Shown: in pieces, positions 35,155-44,811 of the stretch | How the letters are laid out: the number at the start of each line of letters is the position of its first letter | Position numbering within the stretch: position 1 is the first letter of the stretch | From: Candidatus Obscuribacterales bacterium | GTDB taxonomy: Bacteria; Cyanobacteriota; Vampirovibrionia; Obscuribacterales; Obscuribacteraceae | Assembly: GCA_019746975.1 (NCBI GenBank) | Contig: JAIERK010000042.1 | Coordinates: 1-64,000, forward strand | Reading direction: 5' to 3' | DNA: 64,000 nt | Translations under genes and position numbers: made by a program | The notes under the pieces: generated by a model | What the model was told of the DNA's origin: nothing | The model's input: only the letters and a program-made list of their open reading frames with translations | The model's database searches: none

Positions 35155-35691
35155 TTAGTGCATCGCCCAGACGAGGAAGACCAGAAACATAGCCTGGAAT
35201 CCGGCGAAGATGAGAAAGATGACCGTGTTGTCGTCGTGTTTGATGAATCGGGCGAGCTCGGCTTGCACGCTTGGAATCGCTTTCTCCTGGTTTTCCGGTT
35301 TGAGCAGAGCGCCAGGTACGAGAAGGCGAGGATTGGAGCGCCAAAGTCCATATGAAATCACTTCGTCCGATGCTGTATCGACGACAGCGAACTTCAAGCT
35401 ATGGATATGTAACTGCTCGCACTGCTTTGAAATAACTTCGGCAAGTCGAGGATTGTCGCCGGCGATTTCTGTGATAGTCACGAATCGCGCTTTGAGATAC
35501 CGGCTCTCGAGCCAGTCGAGGATAAGCGGCAACAGCATGAGACAGAGGACATTCCAGCACAGGATTAGTCCGAACGCCCCACGCGTCCCGAGCTCATTGG
35601 CTTTGACCCACTGGGAGACTGGAACAGACATCATCAGTCCAATGAGGAACGTTGAGATGTAATAGATTTTGAGTATCCTTGAAGGAGGCAT
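35155..35691 (-). CDS. M48-peptidase-like membrane protein without its zinc site
   Basis: 178 residues. Two N-terminal membrane helices (YYISTFLIGLMM; LILCWNVLCLMLLPLILDWL), then SYGLWRSNPRLLVPGALLKP, which matches the M48/HtpX stretch before the active site. Where that family has VLAHELGHIKHRD, this has VQAELARFIKHDD, so the HExxH zinc motif is gone. A last membrane helix ends the protein; the usual C-terminal Glu-bearing part is missing. The start at ATG 35691 gives the family-like N-terminus. Probably inactive or a decayed paralogue. Confidence 0.55.
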   Translation of the reverse strand: MPPSRILKIYYISTFLIGLMMSVPVSQWVKANELGTRGAFGLILCWNVLCLMLLPLILDWLESRYLKARFVTITEIAGDNPRLAEVISKQCEQLHIHSLKFAVVDTASDEVISYGLWRSNPRLLVPGALLKPENQEKAIPSVQAELARFIKHDDNTVIFLIFAGFQAMFLVFLVWAMH

Positions 35692-35846
35692 ACAGTTCCC
35701 GCCTGTCCCAGCGTCAATGGCGCACGCGGGACGATTTGTATTTCCTGGTGTAACTATTGTTCCCAAACAATTCACCGAATAACACCCAATTCTCTCATGA
35801 CAACTAAGTTCTAATGAAATTTTTGGTCTCGTATATGGTGCTAAAG

Positions 35847-36179
35847 CAAACATTCGTATTTCTCGAGCTTTCTCTAATCGACCCATCAGAATTTGACGAT
35901 GATTGTCTGGAAGTATCCGGCTACGAAGTTGATGTTTTTCGGATTCTTCGTGCGGAGAGCCCAGCAATCCCCAATGCGATTGCGGCTTTGTTGTTGCACT
36001 TGCGCGATACTACAGTGACCATTCCGCATGCGTATTTTGGGTGGACAGAGTGACATCCGCTCGGGTACGTTTTCAAATATGTATTTCTTGGCGAAGGAGA
36101 AACAGTTCCTGTGACACGGGAAATTCTGCGCGAGTTAGAAAAAGATCCGGGGAGGAGACCCAAGATAATTGTCGGTTGA
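35847..36179 (+). pseudogene. Broken duplicate of the APC transporter C-terminal domain
   Basis: Encodes TFVFLELSLIDPSEFDDDC and on to PHAYFGWTE, then an in-frame TGA (36051-36053), then [15 protein letters not shown] and REILREL to RRPKIIVG before the normal stop at 36177-36179. It matches the last ~110 residues of the permease at 42453-44306 throughout. The stop replaces the Gly codon of WTEGNP. No transporter membrane part precedes it. An 80-residue product from an ATG at 35814 is possible but unlikely to work. Confidence 0.8.
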
Positions 36180-36237
36180 GCGTCTCAGTTTTTTTTATGT
36201 ACCCGATGTGGCAGTTAAGCACGGCAGTGATGCGGGT

Positions 36238-38055
36238 CTAGAACACTATGTTGAGTCTGGTTCCGACTGCAAATATGCCGGGAACAGGTGCGGATCCACC
36301 CGGTGAAAAGACGTACTGCACGTCTGGTGATACCGATATGTTTTTGTTTATCTGATATCGATAATAAACCTCGAGAGCCTTTTCATCGCTTCTGCGTGTG
36401 CCACCTGTCATGGTCACGAGATTCTGATTGACCTGCTGAATGTTGTTTGCCGGTACGCCGTTAAGCGAGAGAAAGGCCGGTGTACTGGGCGAAGTGATAC
36501 CATCTCTATAGAGCCCACTGATTTGTCCGTATGCAATGCCGATCACGTCATCAGGACGTTTTTTCGGAAAGATTATTTTCAGTGGAATTTCGCTGCCGAT
36601 GCTCCATGACTGCCTCGATGTGAGAAGTCCGCCAAGGAAAACCTCGCCTATGTTTTTATCATTGAGTGCATATCGTCCCCAAATCCCGATGTCTTTCCAA
36701 ATCCTCTGATCTGCGTTCAAGTAGAAGCCCACAGGTTTTGGTCCGTTGGCGCCCGAACCACCAGGGATGACTGATAGCAGACCTGTGCCGAACAAATCGC
36801 TCGGAGTGGTGAATGGGGTGTTGCTTCCTCGTCTGAAATTCCAATTCCAAAATCCAGCTCGAAGATTGCCCTCTTTATTCAGAAATGTATGTCCGAACTG
36901 AGCTTCGTGATTGAATCCGTAGCATCCAAAGAAATCTCGGTTGGATATGGTGGCAATTGCGCTGGTCCCTCGAATGAAAGCTTTGCCGCGGAATAGTGGC
37001 TGCTCTAATGAAGCAACCATGGCCGGACCGTTTAAGTTCGGTCTCCACGAAGTACTGTTGACGAACTGCGTATTCATGAATTGTAACGCTTCGTTGTTCG
37101 CGAAATTATTATTGTCGAACATCGCGCCGAGATAGACGAGACCAGTCTTGAAATTACCTTTCACCTGGCCGCCCGGGCGGAAATCCTGCGAGTAGTATGC
37201 TTGTTCTAAACTGACAGTTGGTCTCAGCGAATTACTATTGTTGTTATTGATAACGAGGTTAGGCACTTGAACTTCGTTAGGTCCGGAATTGTAAGGTGAT
37301 GCATTGGCGTCGACTATGTCGTTTAACGGACTCATTAGGAATTTGTTCCTCGGGAAAAATCGGCCGGCTGCTGCGGTGAGCCTGGCGAAGACATAGCCTT
37401 CTCCGAGTTTGTCCTCTGGTTTGGCCTCCTTGACTCGTGCCAAAAAGTTGATACGGGCTCGTAAATTGGCAGCCATTGAATCGCGGTCAGATCGACCCAT
37501 GTCGGACTGTGGTGCAAAGGTAAAGTCTCCGTTGATTTTCAGCTTTTCAATGACTGAGAGTCGTGCCTTTGCTTCTTCGACTTTTGCGTCGATTTGTTTG
37601 AAATCTGCCGTCGAATTTTTAAATGCGTGGAGAATCATCGTACCGCGCACTTCTTGCATGCTGTTTTCGAACTCTTCAGACAGAATCCCGATGTCCTGGA
37701 TGTCGCGAGATGATAACTGTCCGGGTGGTAATTGTGACAATTTTGGTAGAAGAACGAGAAAGTACCTGCCCAGCGCAGAATGAGTCAGGGGCTCGGTTGG
37801 TGTCGCTGACGGTGGCAGCTCCACGTTTGCCTTCTTCGCGAGATTCTCCAGATCTCTTCGGAGATCGTCTACTGGTCGCAACGTTATAGGTCCGCCTAGC
37901 TCTTTCGGTGACGCGCTCAGAGTCTCGATCGCGGTTGGTTTCTTTGTCGAATCGGGCTCTTGGGCTTGCAATGGAGCAGACCAGTTAAGAATGCTCACCA
38001 AGATTGGCAGAATCAGATAGGGGTGTTTAGTAGCCATTGGAGTTGGAATACGCAT
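36238..38055 (-). CDS. OprB-type carbohydrate-selective porin
   Basis: 605 residues. Signal peptide (YLILPILVSILNWSAPLQA), an alpha-helical/Pro-rich N-terminal part (about 35-190), then a beta-barrel (about 195-605) with alternating hydrophobic pattern and aromatic-rich strands (GNLRAGFWNWNFRRGS, DIGIWGRYAL, KALEVYYRYQINKNISVSPDVQYVF) ending in FAVGTRLNIVF with a terminal Phe, as in outer-membrane barrels. Known: related cyanobacterial porins pass sugars or inorganic ions. This is the best evidence for an outer membrane. The start could also be the ATG seven codons in. Confidence 0.8.
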   Translation of the reverse strand: MRIPTPMATKHPYLILPILVSILNWSAPLQAQEPDSTKKPTAIETLSASPKELGGPITLRPVDDLRRDLENLAKKANVELPPSATPTEPLTHSALGRYFLVLLPKLSQLPPGQLSSRDIQDIGILSEEFENSMQEVRGTMILHAFKNSTADFKQIDAKVEEAKARLSVIEKLKINGDFTFAPQSDMGRSDRDSMAANLRARINFLARVKEAKPEDKLGEGYVFARLTAAAGRFFPRNKFLMSPLNDIVDANASPYNSGPNEVQVPNLVINNNNSNSLRPTVSLEQAYYSQDFRPGGQVKGNFKTGLVYLGAMFDNNNFANNEALQFMNTQFVNSTSWRPNLNGPAMVASLEQPLFRGKAFIRGTSAIATISNRDFFGCYGFNHEAQFGHTFLNKEGNLRAGFWNWNFRRGSNTPFTTPSDLFGTGLLSVIPGGSGANGPKPVGFYLNADQRIWKDIGIWGRYALNDKNIGEVFLGGLLTSRQSWSIGSEIPLKIIFPKKRPDDVIGIAYGQISGLYRDGITSPSTPAFLSLNGVPANNIQQVNQNLVTMTGGTRRSDEKALEVYYRYQINKNISVSPDVQYVFSPGGSAPVPGIFAVGTRLNIVF

Positions 38056-38154
38056 TAGGGAAATGTAGACAATACGGGATTATCTCTGTCTTAGTTGGAA
38101 TTTTGACGATCGCGGCTGATGGTGCTCATTTCGATTTCGTTCTTTAGTATTCTA

Positions 38155-38452
38155 TCACGCCGCTGTGGTATTGCAAGTGGTGGCACGTAAATTCTTGAAC
38201 TTTGTTTGAAGATCTTTGAGTTCTCTGTAGCCGCGGACACGTCTGAATCGTCTTTCTGCTTCCAGGATGGTCACCACCAGAGTTCTTTCGATGTGAGATG
38301 AACTTTTCACACTTCTTATCGTTGCGTTTGTAGCGGCGCAACATCGAGAACATGGATTCAATGCAATTGGTTGACGAGAAGATGCGCTTCAAATCGCCAT
38401 TCAAGCCAAGCTTATGGACTGTGATAGTCTCTTCCATCCCTTCCTCAAGGCT
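38155..38452 (-). pseudogene. IS256-family transposase remnant (C-terminal, frameshifted)
   Basis: Frame one reads SLEEGMEETITVHKLGLN, then SSTNCIESMFS. Near 38298 the match shifts to a second frame reading LEAERRFRRVRGYREL. Both are hallmark C-terminal pieces of Mutator/IS256 transposases. Only about 100 of ~400 residues remain and no terminal inverted repeats are visible. Confidence 0.8.
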
Positions 38453-38551
38453 GCCTGCAGAAGAGGCTCCCAATTTTCAGACCAGTAGTTAACGTGTAAT
38501 TTGCTCCCAAAAAATCGTGAAATGTAATAGGTTCACAAGAAGGGAGTCGAA

Positions 38552-38690
38552 ATGAAAAAACGCGAAAGAAACACAGCCTGGAGTTCAAGGCTAAAGTGTC
38601 ACTGTCTGCGCTTCGCGAAGAAAGAACGATGATCGAATTAGCAACCAAGTATGGAGTGAGCATACGGCGGGTCTCAATCTGGCATTTCTT
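38552..38690 (+). pseudogene. IS3-family OrfA transposase remnant
   Basis: After ATG 38552 (AAGGGAG upstream), one frameshift leads to KHSLEFKAKVSLSALREERT, then IELATKYGVSIRRVSIW, the helix-turn-helix start of IS3/IS911 OrfA. Similarity ends at about 38690; OrfB is absent. Confidence 0.7.
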
Positions 38691-39073
38691 TAATAGATCA
38701 CGAGCACCGCTCATGGTATCATCAACAAACAATTTGATTCTTGGTGGACTACCCCGTAAGGTAATGAAGCAGATCCACCTTAACTTCTAAGACTTTGGCC
38801 TGATTGATCGGGGCCACCTTTATCTTCGAGGATTTCTTTATGGTTGATCCTCTTTAAAATTGGGTTTAGTGTTGCAACCAAAATCATACCGGGCTTCTCC
38901 TGGAGAGGATCGCCAAACGTTTTAACTAGGCTCGGGACAGGGCCGACAATACAGGCTCGCATATTAATATTCGGTATACATTTCCACAAAGGTATAAAGA
39001 ACGTATCAAAACGGCCTCGCTTTCGTGTTGAGCGCGCTAATCTTGTGGATGCAAGTTTTATTTGGAGGTTTTG
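38691..39073. other. Gap after transposase remnants
   Basis: About 380 bases with no gene I can support; probably residual transposon DNA plus the promoter of the next gene, whose ribosome site (TTTGGAGG) is at 39061-39068. Confidence 0.4.
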
Positions 39074-39727
39074 ATGAAGAATTGGTTTCTATCTCTACCG
39101 ATGGGACTATGTCTGTGTTTCTCACTATTTGTGAGTTCTCCATCATTGGCAGGTGGAGGTAATGACGAACAATCATCCGGAAGCAACGCATCGCCCGAGG
39201 ATTTGAAAACACTTAGTAGAGAATTGAGTGAATTAAGGCGGTCGTTGCATGAACTCAGGCGCGACGCTAAATTATTACTAGCCGAGTTCCAACGTGAAGA
39301 TACTCGGATTCTCGAATTTGGTGATTTTATCAACGACTATATAGATGATAAACCTACTCCCTATCAGGAGCAGCTTTATCCTTATGGTTTTCAAAACATT
39401 GGTAACACCGGCACAACCACCGTGCCCTTACCTCCTCGAAAGGAATGGGTTGAGCACTATTCCGATGCATTGAAAAAGCTCACGACCCTTACTGAAAAGG
39501 AGTTTAGCGATGTGATCGCTCTGTTAGGCACGAGCATACCATCCCAGTCAGCATCAGAGTGTCGGGCGCAGATGGACAGATTAACCAGCAGCACAGAATC
39601 TGTGTCTACGTTGAATGAGAAATCAGATGTCGCACAATGCCAAAAAATCATTGTTGAGATTCTAGATGAGATTGCGCAGGTGGAGCTATGTACGAAAAGG
39701 CTAGTGCGAAAGCGTGTTTCTACATGA
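39074..39727 (+). CDS. Exported coiled-coil protein, unknown function
   Basis: 217 residues from ATG 39074 (GGAGG five bases upstream). Signal peptide (NWFLSLPMGLCLCFSLFVSSPSLA), then an acidic Ser-rich stretch, a coiled-coil helix (DLKTLSRELSELRRSLHELR), a Pro/aromatic segment and two further helices with three Cys. No family recognised. It sits next to a 40-residue membrane peptide gene downstream. Confidence 0.65.
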   Translation: MKNWFLSLPMGLCLCFSLFVSSPSLAGGGNDEQSSGSNASPEDLKTLSRELSELRRSLHELRRDAKLLLAEFQREDTRILEFGDFINDYIDDKPTPYQEQLYPYGFQNIGNTGTTTVPLPPRKEWVEHYSDALKKLTTLTEKEFSDVIALLGTSIPSQSASECRAQMDRLTSSTESVSTLNEKSDVAQCQKIIVEILDEIAQVELCTKRLVRKRVST

Positions 39728-39882
39728 GCAGGTGCCGGTGGATAAAACCAATGCGTGCTTCATGCAATTGCTAAGTTGAACAATTCGCAATCTTTGCAAT
39801 TTCTTTGCACACAACGGGATTCCTGCTACGAGACTTTGACAACTCTGGGTGTTTAATTGAATATGACCAGAGGAGAGTAACT

Positions 39883-40005
39883 ATGTTTGATCCCTGGCTA
39901 GAAGTAACAGTTGCAGTATTCGGATCGCTTTCAATACTCGGATGGGCGAAAAGCTCACTCAATGCGATTGCAGATAAATACTGGAAAAATGAGGACGAAC
40001 GCTAA
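39883..40005 (+). CDS. 40-residue single-pass membrane peptide
   Basis: ATG 39883 with AGGAGAG five bases upstream. Sequence runs MFDPWLEVTVAVFGSLSILG then WAKSSLNAIADKYWKNEDER: one hydrophobic helix followed by an amphipathic charged tail. The strong ribosome site and clean layout support a real small protein. It could be a membrane regulator or a toxin-like peptide; nothing identifies a role. Confidence 0.55.
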   Translation: MFDPWLEVTVAVFGSLSILGWAKSSLNAIADKYWKNEDER

Positions 40006-40036
40006 TCGCAACACGTCAAGTTAAAAGGGTTGACGA

Positions 40037-40363
40037 TTAGAATAAATCTCGCATTTGCCCTTCAGTGCTCGTGCCATTCTCAGGCAATGCCAGTCTATCC
40101 GTATTGACTATCGGAGATGGTTCTTCGAGTTCTAACGCAAATCGAAAGATAGAGCCGCCGCCCGGATTATCTTCGACCCGGATTTCACCGCCATGAGCCG
40201 CGATGATACCGTTACAGATTGCCAGACCGAGACCGGCTCCGAAAGTGCTCGAACTGTCGCGATAGAACTTCTCGAAAATTTGCTGTCTACTGTCAGCTGG
40301 GATGCCTGAACCGTGATCGGCAACGGAGATCATTATGGTCTCGTCCGAATAGTGTGCAGACAA
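40037..40363 (-). pseudogene. kdpD sensor kinase C-terminal fragment
   Basis: About 105 residues of a KdpD-type HATPase end: VADHGSGIPADSRQQIFEKFYR, GAGLGLAICNGIIAAHGGEI and GGGSIFRFALELEEP. Everything upstream (sensor, HisKA, N box) is missing. The homology breaks off sharply at 40363, where an opposite-strand kdpE piece begins. Confidence 0.75.
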
Positions 40364-40365
40364 TA

Positions 40366-40551
40366 CGATTCAGGATCTGGGGTGATGGTTATGGTGACGA
40401 GAGCCACTACATCAGGGTCTTCATGGCGCAACTTCGCCGCAAGCTCGAGTCCGACCCGGCGCACCCGCGGTACTTTATTACTGAGCCTGGTATTGGCTAC
40501 CGTCTCCGGACCAACGAGTTGCAACCACCCGGCTCACGAGCGAAATCTTAA
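40366..40551 (+). pseudogene. kdpE response regulator C-terminal fragment
   Basis: Encodes FRIWGDGYGDESHYIRVFMA, then QLRRKLESDPAHPRYFITEP and GIGYRL, the DNA-binding wing of KdpE. The receiver and most of the winged helix are missing. Head-to-head with the kdpD piece, which normally lies on the same strand, so the locus was inverted as well as truncated. Confidence 0.75.
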
Positions 40552-42260
40552 AGACCTTCGTCACTTCGCACGTTGCCTGTGTTCGTTGGTTCTAAGGTAT
40601 GAGTTTCATTGGACTTATCACCATCTGTATCAACAGCTGCTTCGGACAATTGCATGTGCCGGCCACTTCGGTAGATATCGATCGTTTGAATCTGTTCTTC
40701 GAGCGAATCTTTTAGTGATTCTGTCTTTGAAGCCAACTCTTCGCGTAACGAATAGAACGCTTCCTCACCCAATACACCATCCTGAGAGAGCTGGCGGAGG
40801 CAATCCTCTTGTGCTTCCAACAAGAGGATTCTCGAATCTCTAAGTTCTAAAGCCTCAAGCTCTTGGTCAGCCAAGTTAATTTTGTCTATCTCGTCTTCTA
40901 AAATTTCGGACTCACGCGAGATTTCGTCTGAGAGAATTTGATAATTGCGGTTCGACAATCCTCTCTCGTTTCTCAATTGCTCTAAGATACTTAATGCCGC
41001 CTTCTTGGCTGTCAATCGAGCTCTTAGTACCTGATATTGCTCGGCCGAATCTTTGTCCGTTTGACGTAGACCCAAAACTTTTATCAAGGGCCCCAACGTC
41101 ATTCCCTGAAACAAAAGTGTGAAAAGAACGATACCAAATGTAGTGACTATAATTCCTTCTCTCAAATCAAATGATTTTGGCAGGCTCAACGCAAGTGCCA
41201 TGCAAGATGCGCCTCGCAATCCGCCCCAGACGAGAAGATGTCGCCATCCGTCTGGAATCGGAGCTCTTCTGGTCGAGATGAATGGACATAGTCCATAAAC
41301 AGTTACCAATCTAGCTACGGTCACCGAGAGAATGCCAACTCCGATAAGGTCTCGGTATTTGATTAGGAGATCCAGGTTGATTTGTAATCCAATGAGGAGA
41401 AAGACCAGTGAATTGACGACGAAGGTCGAATACTGCCAGAAAAGATTGATGGCTGATCTGGTGGAAGGCGACATGCCGACTCTACTTCCGTAAGTCCCGT
41501 ATACCATCCCTGCTACCACGACTGCCATGACTGGAGAGATATGCATTTGTTCTGCCAGTAAATAAGACCCATAGGCGACGAGCACGGTCAGCGTGATTTC
41601 GAGAAGGTAATCGTTGAAAAAGCTTGTGATCTTTGATGCCAATAAGCCGATTAAAAGCCCGATCAGGCAGCCGCCAACGGACACAAGCGCGAACTGTCCG
41701 ACCGTATTTGTAATGGAAAAGGAAGCTCCTGTCACCACGATCGAGAGCACAACATTAAAGAGCACCATGGATGTTCCGTCGTTAAAAATACTCTCGCCTT
41801 CGAGCAGTGTTGTTATCCTACCTTTGAGATGCATCGCCCTCATTACTGCGACCACAGAGACCGCATCTGTTGCGGCAATCAATGCGCCAAAAACTAACGC
41901 GGGTCCAAGCGCCACTGCTCCTATCAGATTCAGGCAGCCGGCTGTTATCAACATGCAGAAGAGAACGCCAATTGTGGCTAATACCAGGATTGGCAGCCAA
42001 TCCGCTTTGATGGACTTGAGATTTATATTCCAGGCCGCCTCGAAAAGCAGCGGTGGTAAGACGCAAACCAGTATTAGATCTGGTGTCATCTCCACGGGCG
42101 GAAGAATTTTGAAAATTCCAATTGCTAATCCGACAATGACAAGCGCGACCGAATACGGAACTTTGATCCATCTTGTGGCCATCGCTACGGCCGTTATGAC
42201 CATGACGAGCGTGAGCAGAATATCGACGTTGTATTGATGAATCTGGTGATTCTGGTCCAT
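40548..42260 (-). CDS. CPA1-family Na+(K+)/H+ antiporter
   Basis: About 570 residues. Twelve or so membrane helices (about 15-415) with LPPLLFEAAWNINL, the ion-site helix GALIAATDAVSVVAV, LLEGESIFNDGTSMVLF and VWGGLRGASCMALALSLP, all CPA1/NhaP hallmarks. The C-terminal ~150 residues are a cytoplasmic coiled-coil regulatory tail. Exchanges Na+ or K+ for H+ in pH and salt control. ATG 42260 is preferred; a TTG at 42326 would add 22 residues. Ribosome sites are weak for both. Its end overlaps the kdpE remnant by four bases. Confidence 0.9.
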   Translation of the reverse strand: MDQNHQIHQYNVDILLTLVMVITAVAMATRWIKVPYSVALVIVGLAIGIFKILPPVEMTPDLILVCVLPPLLFEAAWNINLKSIKADWLPILVLATIGVLFCMLITAGCLNLIGAVALGPALVFGALIAATDAVSVVAVMRAMHLKGRITTLLEGESIFNDGTSMVLFNVVLSIVVTGASFSITNTVGQFALVSVGGCLIGLLIGLLASKITSFFNDYLLEITLTVLVAYGSYLLAEQMHISPVMAVVVAGMVYGTYGSRVGMSPSTRSAINLFWQYSTFVVNSLVFLLIGLQINLDLLIKYRDLIGVGILSVTVARLVTVYGLCPFISTRRAPIPDGWRHLLVWGGLRGASCMALALSLPKSFDLREGIIVTTFGIVLFTLLFQGMTLGPLIKVLGLRQTDKDSAEQYQVLRARLTAKKAALSILEQLRNERGLSNRNYQILSDEISRESEILEDEIDKINLADQELEALELRDSRILLLEAQEDCLRQLSQDGVLGEEAFYSLREELASKTESLKDSLEEQIQTIDIYRSGRHMQLSEAAVDTDGDKSNETHTLEPTNTGNVRSDEGL

Positions 42261-42452
42261 GACCGATAAAATTACTTCGCTAATCAACGCGTTCACATAT
42301 TGTTCCCGGTTGTCGGATGTAATCAACCGGCTTCATTCACTGCAGAAGTAGGTCGGACTGTTTCTATGGCATTGTGATAGCGGCTCTAGCCCGGCTCTTG
42401 TATACTGCCTGGGTGTCAACTGGTGGGTTGTTAGTTGTTCTCTAGGCACTCG

Positions 42453-44306
42453 GTGAGTAGTCAGTCCACGGAAGAGCAGCACGCTTCCTGGTGGAATGTT
42501 ATGTGTTTGACGGGAGTCGACTATTTCTCGTCTCTCGGCTACCAGCCTGGCATCGCATTTCTTGCTGCTGGAATCCTTTCGCCAATTGCTACCCTAGTCG
42601 TAGTTATTGTTACCATGTTCGGATTGGTACCACTTTATTATCGGGTCGCGCACGAGAGTCCACATGGTCAAGGCAGTCTGGCGATGCTTGAACATCTCTT
42701 ACCAGGCTGGAGAGGAAAGCTTCTTATTCTCGTGCTGCTCGGATTTGCTGCGACTGACTTCGTGATTACGATGACGCTCTCGGCTGCTGATGCTGCGGCT
42801 CATATTGCGGAAAACCCGATTCTGTCTCAGGTTGGTAACGATAAACTTAACATCACTTCTGCTTTGTTGATTATTCTTGGAGCCATTTTTCTGAAAGGGT
42901 TTCGAGAGGCTATAGGATTATCGGTAGTGCTTGTCGTCTTCTACCTCGGCGCAAATTCAGTGGTCCTGTGTCGATCTCTATTCGAGCTAATCATGAATCC
43001 TGGATTGATTGTTGACTGGCAAGTTAAGCTGCTTTCGACATATAAATCCATACCATCAATTGTAGGAATTTCCCTGCTGGTTTTTCCCAAACTGGCGCTA
43101 GGAATGTCGGGATTCGAAACCGGGGTCGCGGTTATGCCTCTCGTGAAAGGATTGCCTGACGACGTGGAGGAAAATCCTACGGGGCGCGTCAAGAATACTC
43201 GCAAATTACTGCTGACGTCTGCCGTGATTATGGCAGTTGGATTGATTCTAAGCAGCATAACTACAACGTTGTTAATTCCGGCTTCTCAGTTCCAAACCGG
43301 AGGCAGTGCAAATGGCAGGGCGCTGGCCTATCTTGCGCATCAGCACTTCGGAGTAGCCTTTGGTACCGCATATGATATCGGTACAATACTCATCCTCTGG
43401 TTCGCAGGTGCTTCCGCAATGGCGGGACTTCTGAATCTCGTTCCGCGATATCTGCCTCGATATGGAATGGCTCCGCAGTGGTCTCTTGCTAGACGTCCAT
43501 TGGTTACGGCCTTTACCGCGATATCTCTGATAGTTACCTATCTATTCCACGCCGACGTCGATGCGCAAGCCGGCGCATATGCCACTGGCGTGCTCGTTCT
43601 CTTTGCTTCCTCTGCTTTTGCGGTTATGCTGTCTAGTTGGAAAGAGGGAACTACAAAGCGCATTCTCTTCGTGACCATATTTCTTGTCTTTCTCTATACA
43701 TCCATTGCAAATATGATTGAACGTCCGGAAGGTCTGCATATAGCTTCAGTATTCATCGGAGCCATTCTCATAATATCGTTGATATCGCGAGCGGTGCGCT
43801 CCGTGGAAATTCGGATTCAATCAGTTGAATTCGATCAAGCCGCCACGAATTTGGTCCAGGACTGTCTCAAGAACACCGCAGAACTCTGCTTACTTGCGCA
43901 TCGTCCAGATGGCAGTAGCTATGCCAAAAAGGAGATGGAAACTCGCAAGGTCCATAAGTTGACTGAGGCGGAAGCGACATTCATATTTCTCGAACTTAAC
44001 CTGAGTGATCCATCCGACTTCGAAGACGAATGCTTGTTTGTAACTGGTCACACGGTGGCCGGATACAAAGTTCTGCGCGCGGTAACTCCAGCCGTACCAA
44101 ATGCTATCGCAGCCGTCCTCATGCATCTTCGCGAGTCAACCGGGACAATTCCTCACGCGTATTTCGGGTGGACCGAGGGGAATCCGATCGGTGTTTTCTT
44201 CAAATATGTGTTTCTTGGCGAAGGAGAAATCGGAGCTGTTACCCGAGAAATTTTACGCGAGAACGAGCCAGACGCAGAGCGAAGACCGAAAATCATAATC
44301 GGTTAA
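42453..44306 (+). CDS. APC-superfamily permease with cytoplasmic C-terminal domain
   Basis: About 617 residues. Eleven to twelve helices (about 10-440) starting [20 protein letters not shown], with [12 protein letters not shown] and a conserved [14 protein letters not shown]. The C-terminal ~170 residues form a soluble domain ([20 protein letters not shown], then [17 protein letters not shown]), a broken copy of which lies at 35847-36179. Substrate not readable: amino acid or cation. GTG 42453 is chosen (AGG seven bases upstream); a TTG at 42435 is the alternative. Divergent from the antiporter, which hints at ion homeostasis (inference). Confidence 0.85.
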   Translation: MSSQSTEEQHASWWNVMCLTGVDYFSSLGYQPGIAFLAAGILSPIATLVVVIVTMFGLVPLYYRVAHESPHGQGSLAMLEHLLPGWRGKLLILVLLGFAATDFVITMTLSAADAAAHIAENPILSQVGNDKLNITSALLIILGAIFLKGFREAIGLSVVLVVFYLGANSVVLCRSLFELIMNPGLIVDWQVKLLSTYKSIPSIVGISLLVFPKLALGMSGFETGVAVMPLVKGLPDDVEENPTGRVKNTRKLLLTSAVIMAVGLILSSITTTLLIPASQFQTGGSANGRALAYLAHQHFGVAFGTAYDIGTILILWFAGASAMAGLLNLVPRYLPRYGMAPQWSLARRPLVTAFTAISLIVTYLFHADVDAQAGAYATGVLVLFASSAFAVMLSSWKEGTTKRILFVTIFLVFLYTSIANMIERPEGLHIASVFIGAILIISLISRAVRSVEIRIQSVEFDQAATNLVQDCLKNTAELCLLAHRPDGSSYAKKEMETRKVHKLTEAEATFIFLELNLSDPSDFEDECLFVTGHTVAGYKVLRAVTPAVPNAIAAVLMHLRESTGTIPHAYFGWTEGNPIGVFFKYVFLGEGEIGAVTREILRENEPDAERRPKIIIG

Positions 44307-44312
44307 ATCTGC

Positions 44313-44341
44313 ACACTTGTTGCTATTGCAGTGTCTTTTTT
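44313..44341 (+). terminator. Terminator of the APC permease gene
   Basis: ACACT/AGTGT stem (44313-44317 with 44330-44334) followed by CTTTTTT. The stem is short, and the element overlaps the end of the convergent gene. Confidence 0.5.
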
Positions 44342-44796
44342 ATAGGTGCTTTGACGTCGTACAGCGGATAGAACTTGCTGGATGACTTGTCACCTTTTTC
44401 CGGTTGCGTCTTCTCTTCGCGATAGACTTTCATAGTGCGGCCGCCTTCTCCCACCACGAAGCTGACGCTCTTATCGCTGCCTAAAGCCTTGAGCTTTTCA
44501 TTAATAGGACCGGAAAGGGGACGGGATATCGGATTCTCGGGAATCTGGGCCAGAAGTAGGGCAATTGCAGCAGTGTTGTCGCCTTTTCCGTCGATGAGCG
44601 TTGCAATGGATTGCAGTAACTGACGTTCTGCTTTCTCCTCGGGGCTTTCTTTCGCTTCTGTCTTGACCTGAGTTCCATCCTTTGCTCTGAGCGAAGAGGC
44701 CTCCAGCATTAGCTGAAATGCTTCATCGTTAATCCTGCGATTATCTGGGACTGGTGCGAAATCGAAGAAACCCGAAGGGAATGAATCTAATGCCAT
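44323..44796 (-). CDS. Hypothetical soluble protein
   Basis: 157 residues from ATG 44796 (GAGG nine bases upstream). No signal or membrane segment. The N-terminus is aromatic-rich (MALDSFPSGFFDFAPV), the middle helical with Lys/Glu-rich composition, and the end a strand-like segment (SFVVGEGGRTMKVYREE). Family not recognised. First of three minus-strand soluble low-complexity genes. Confidence 0.6.
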   Translation of the reverse strand: MALDSFPSGFFDFAPVPDNRRINDEAFQLMLEASSLRAKDGTQVKTEAKESPEEKAERQLLQSIATLIDGKGDNTAAIALLLAQIPENPISRPLSGPINEKLKALGSDKSVSFVVGEGGRTMKVYREEKTQPEKGDKSSSKFYPLYDVKAPIKKTLQ

Positions 44797-44811
44797 CGTT
44801 GCTAACCTCAC

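Noticed and set aside
36051-36053. TGA as a recoded (for example selenocysteine or glycine) codon
   Set aside because: TGA ends many intact genes here, the parent has Gly at this place and the copy is truncated, so a nonsense mutation is simpler.
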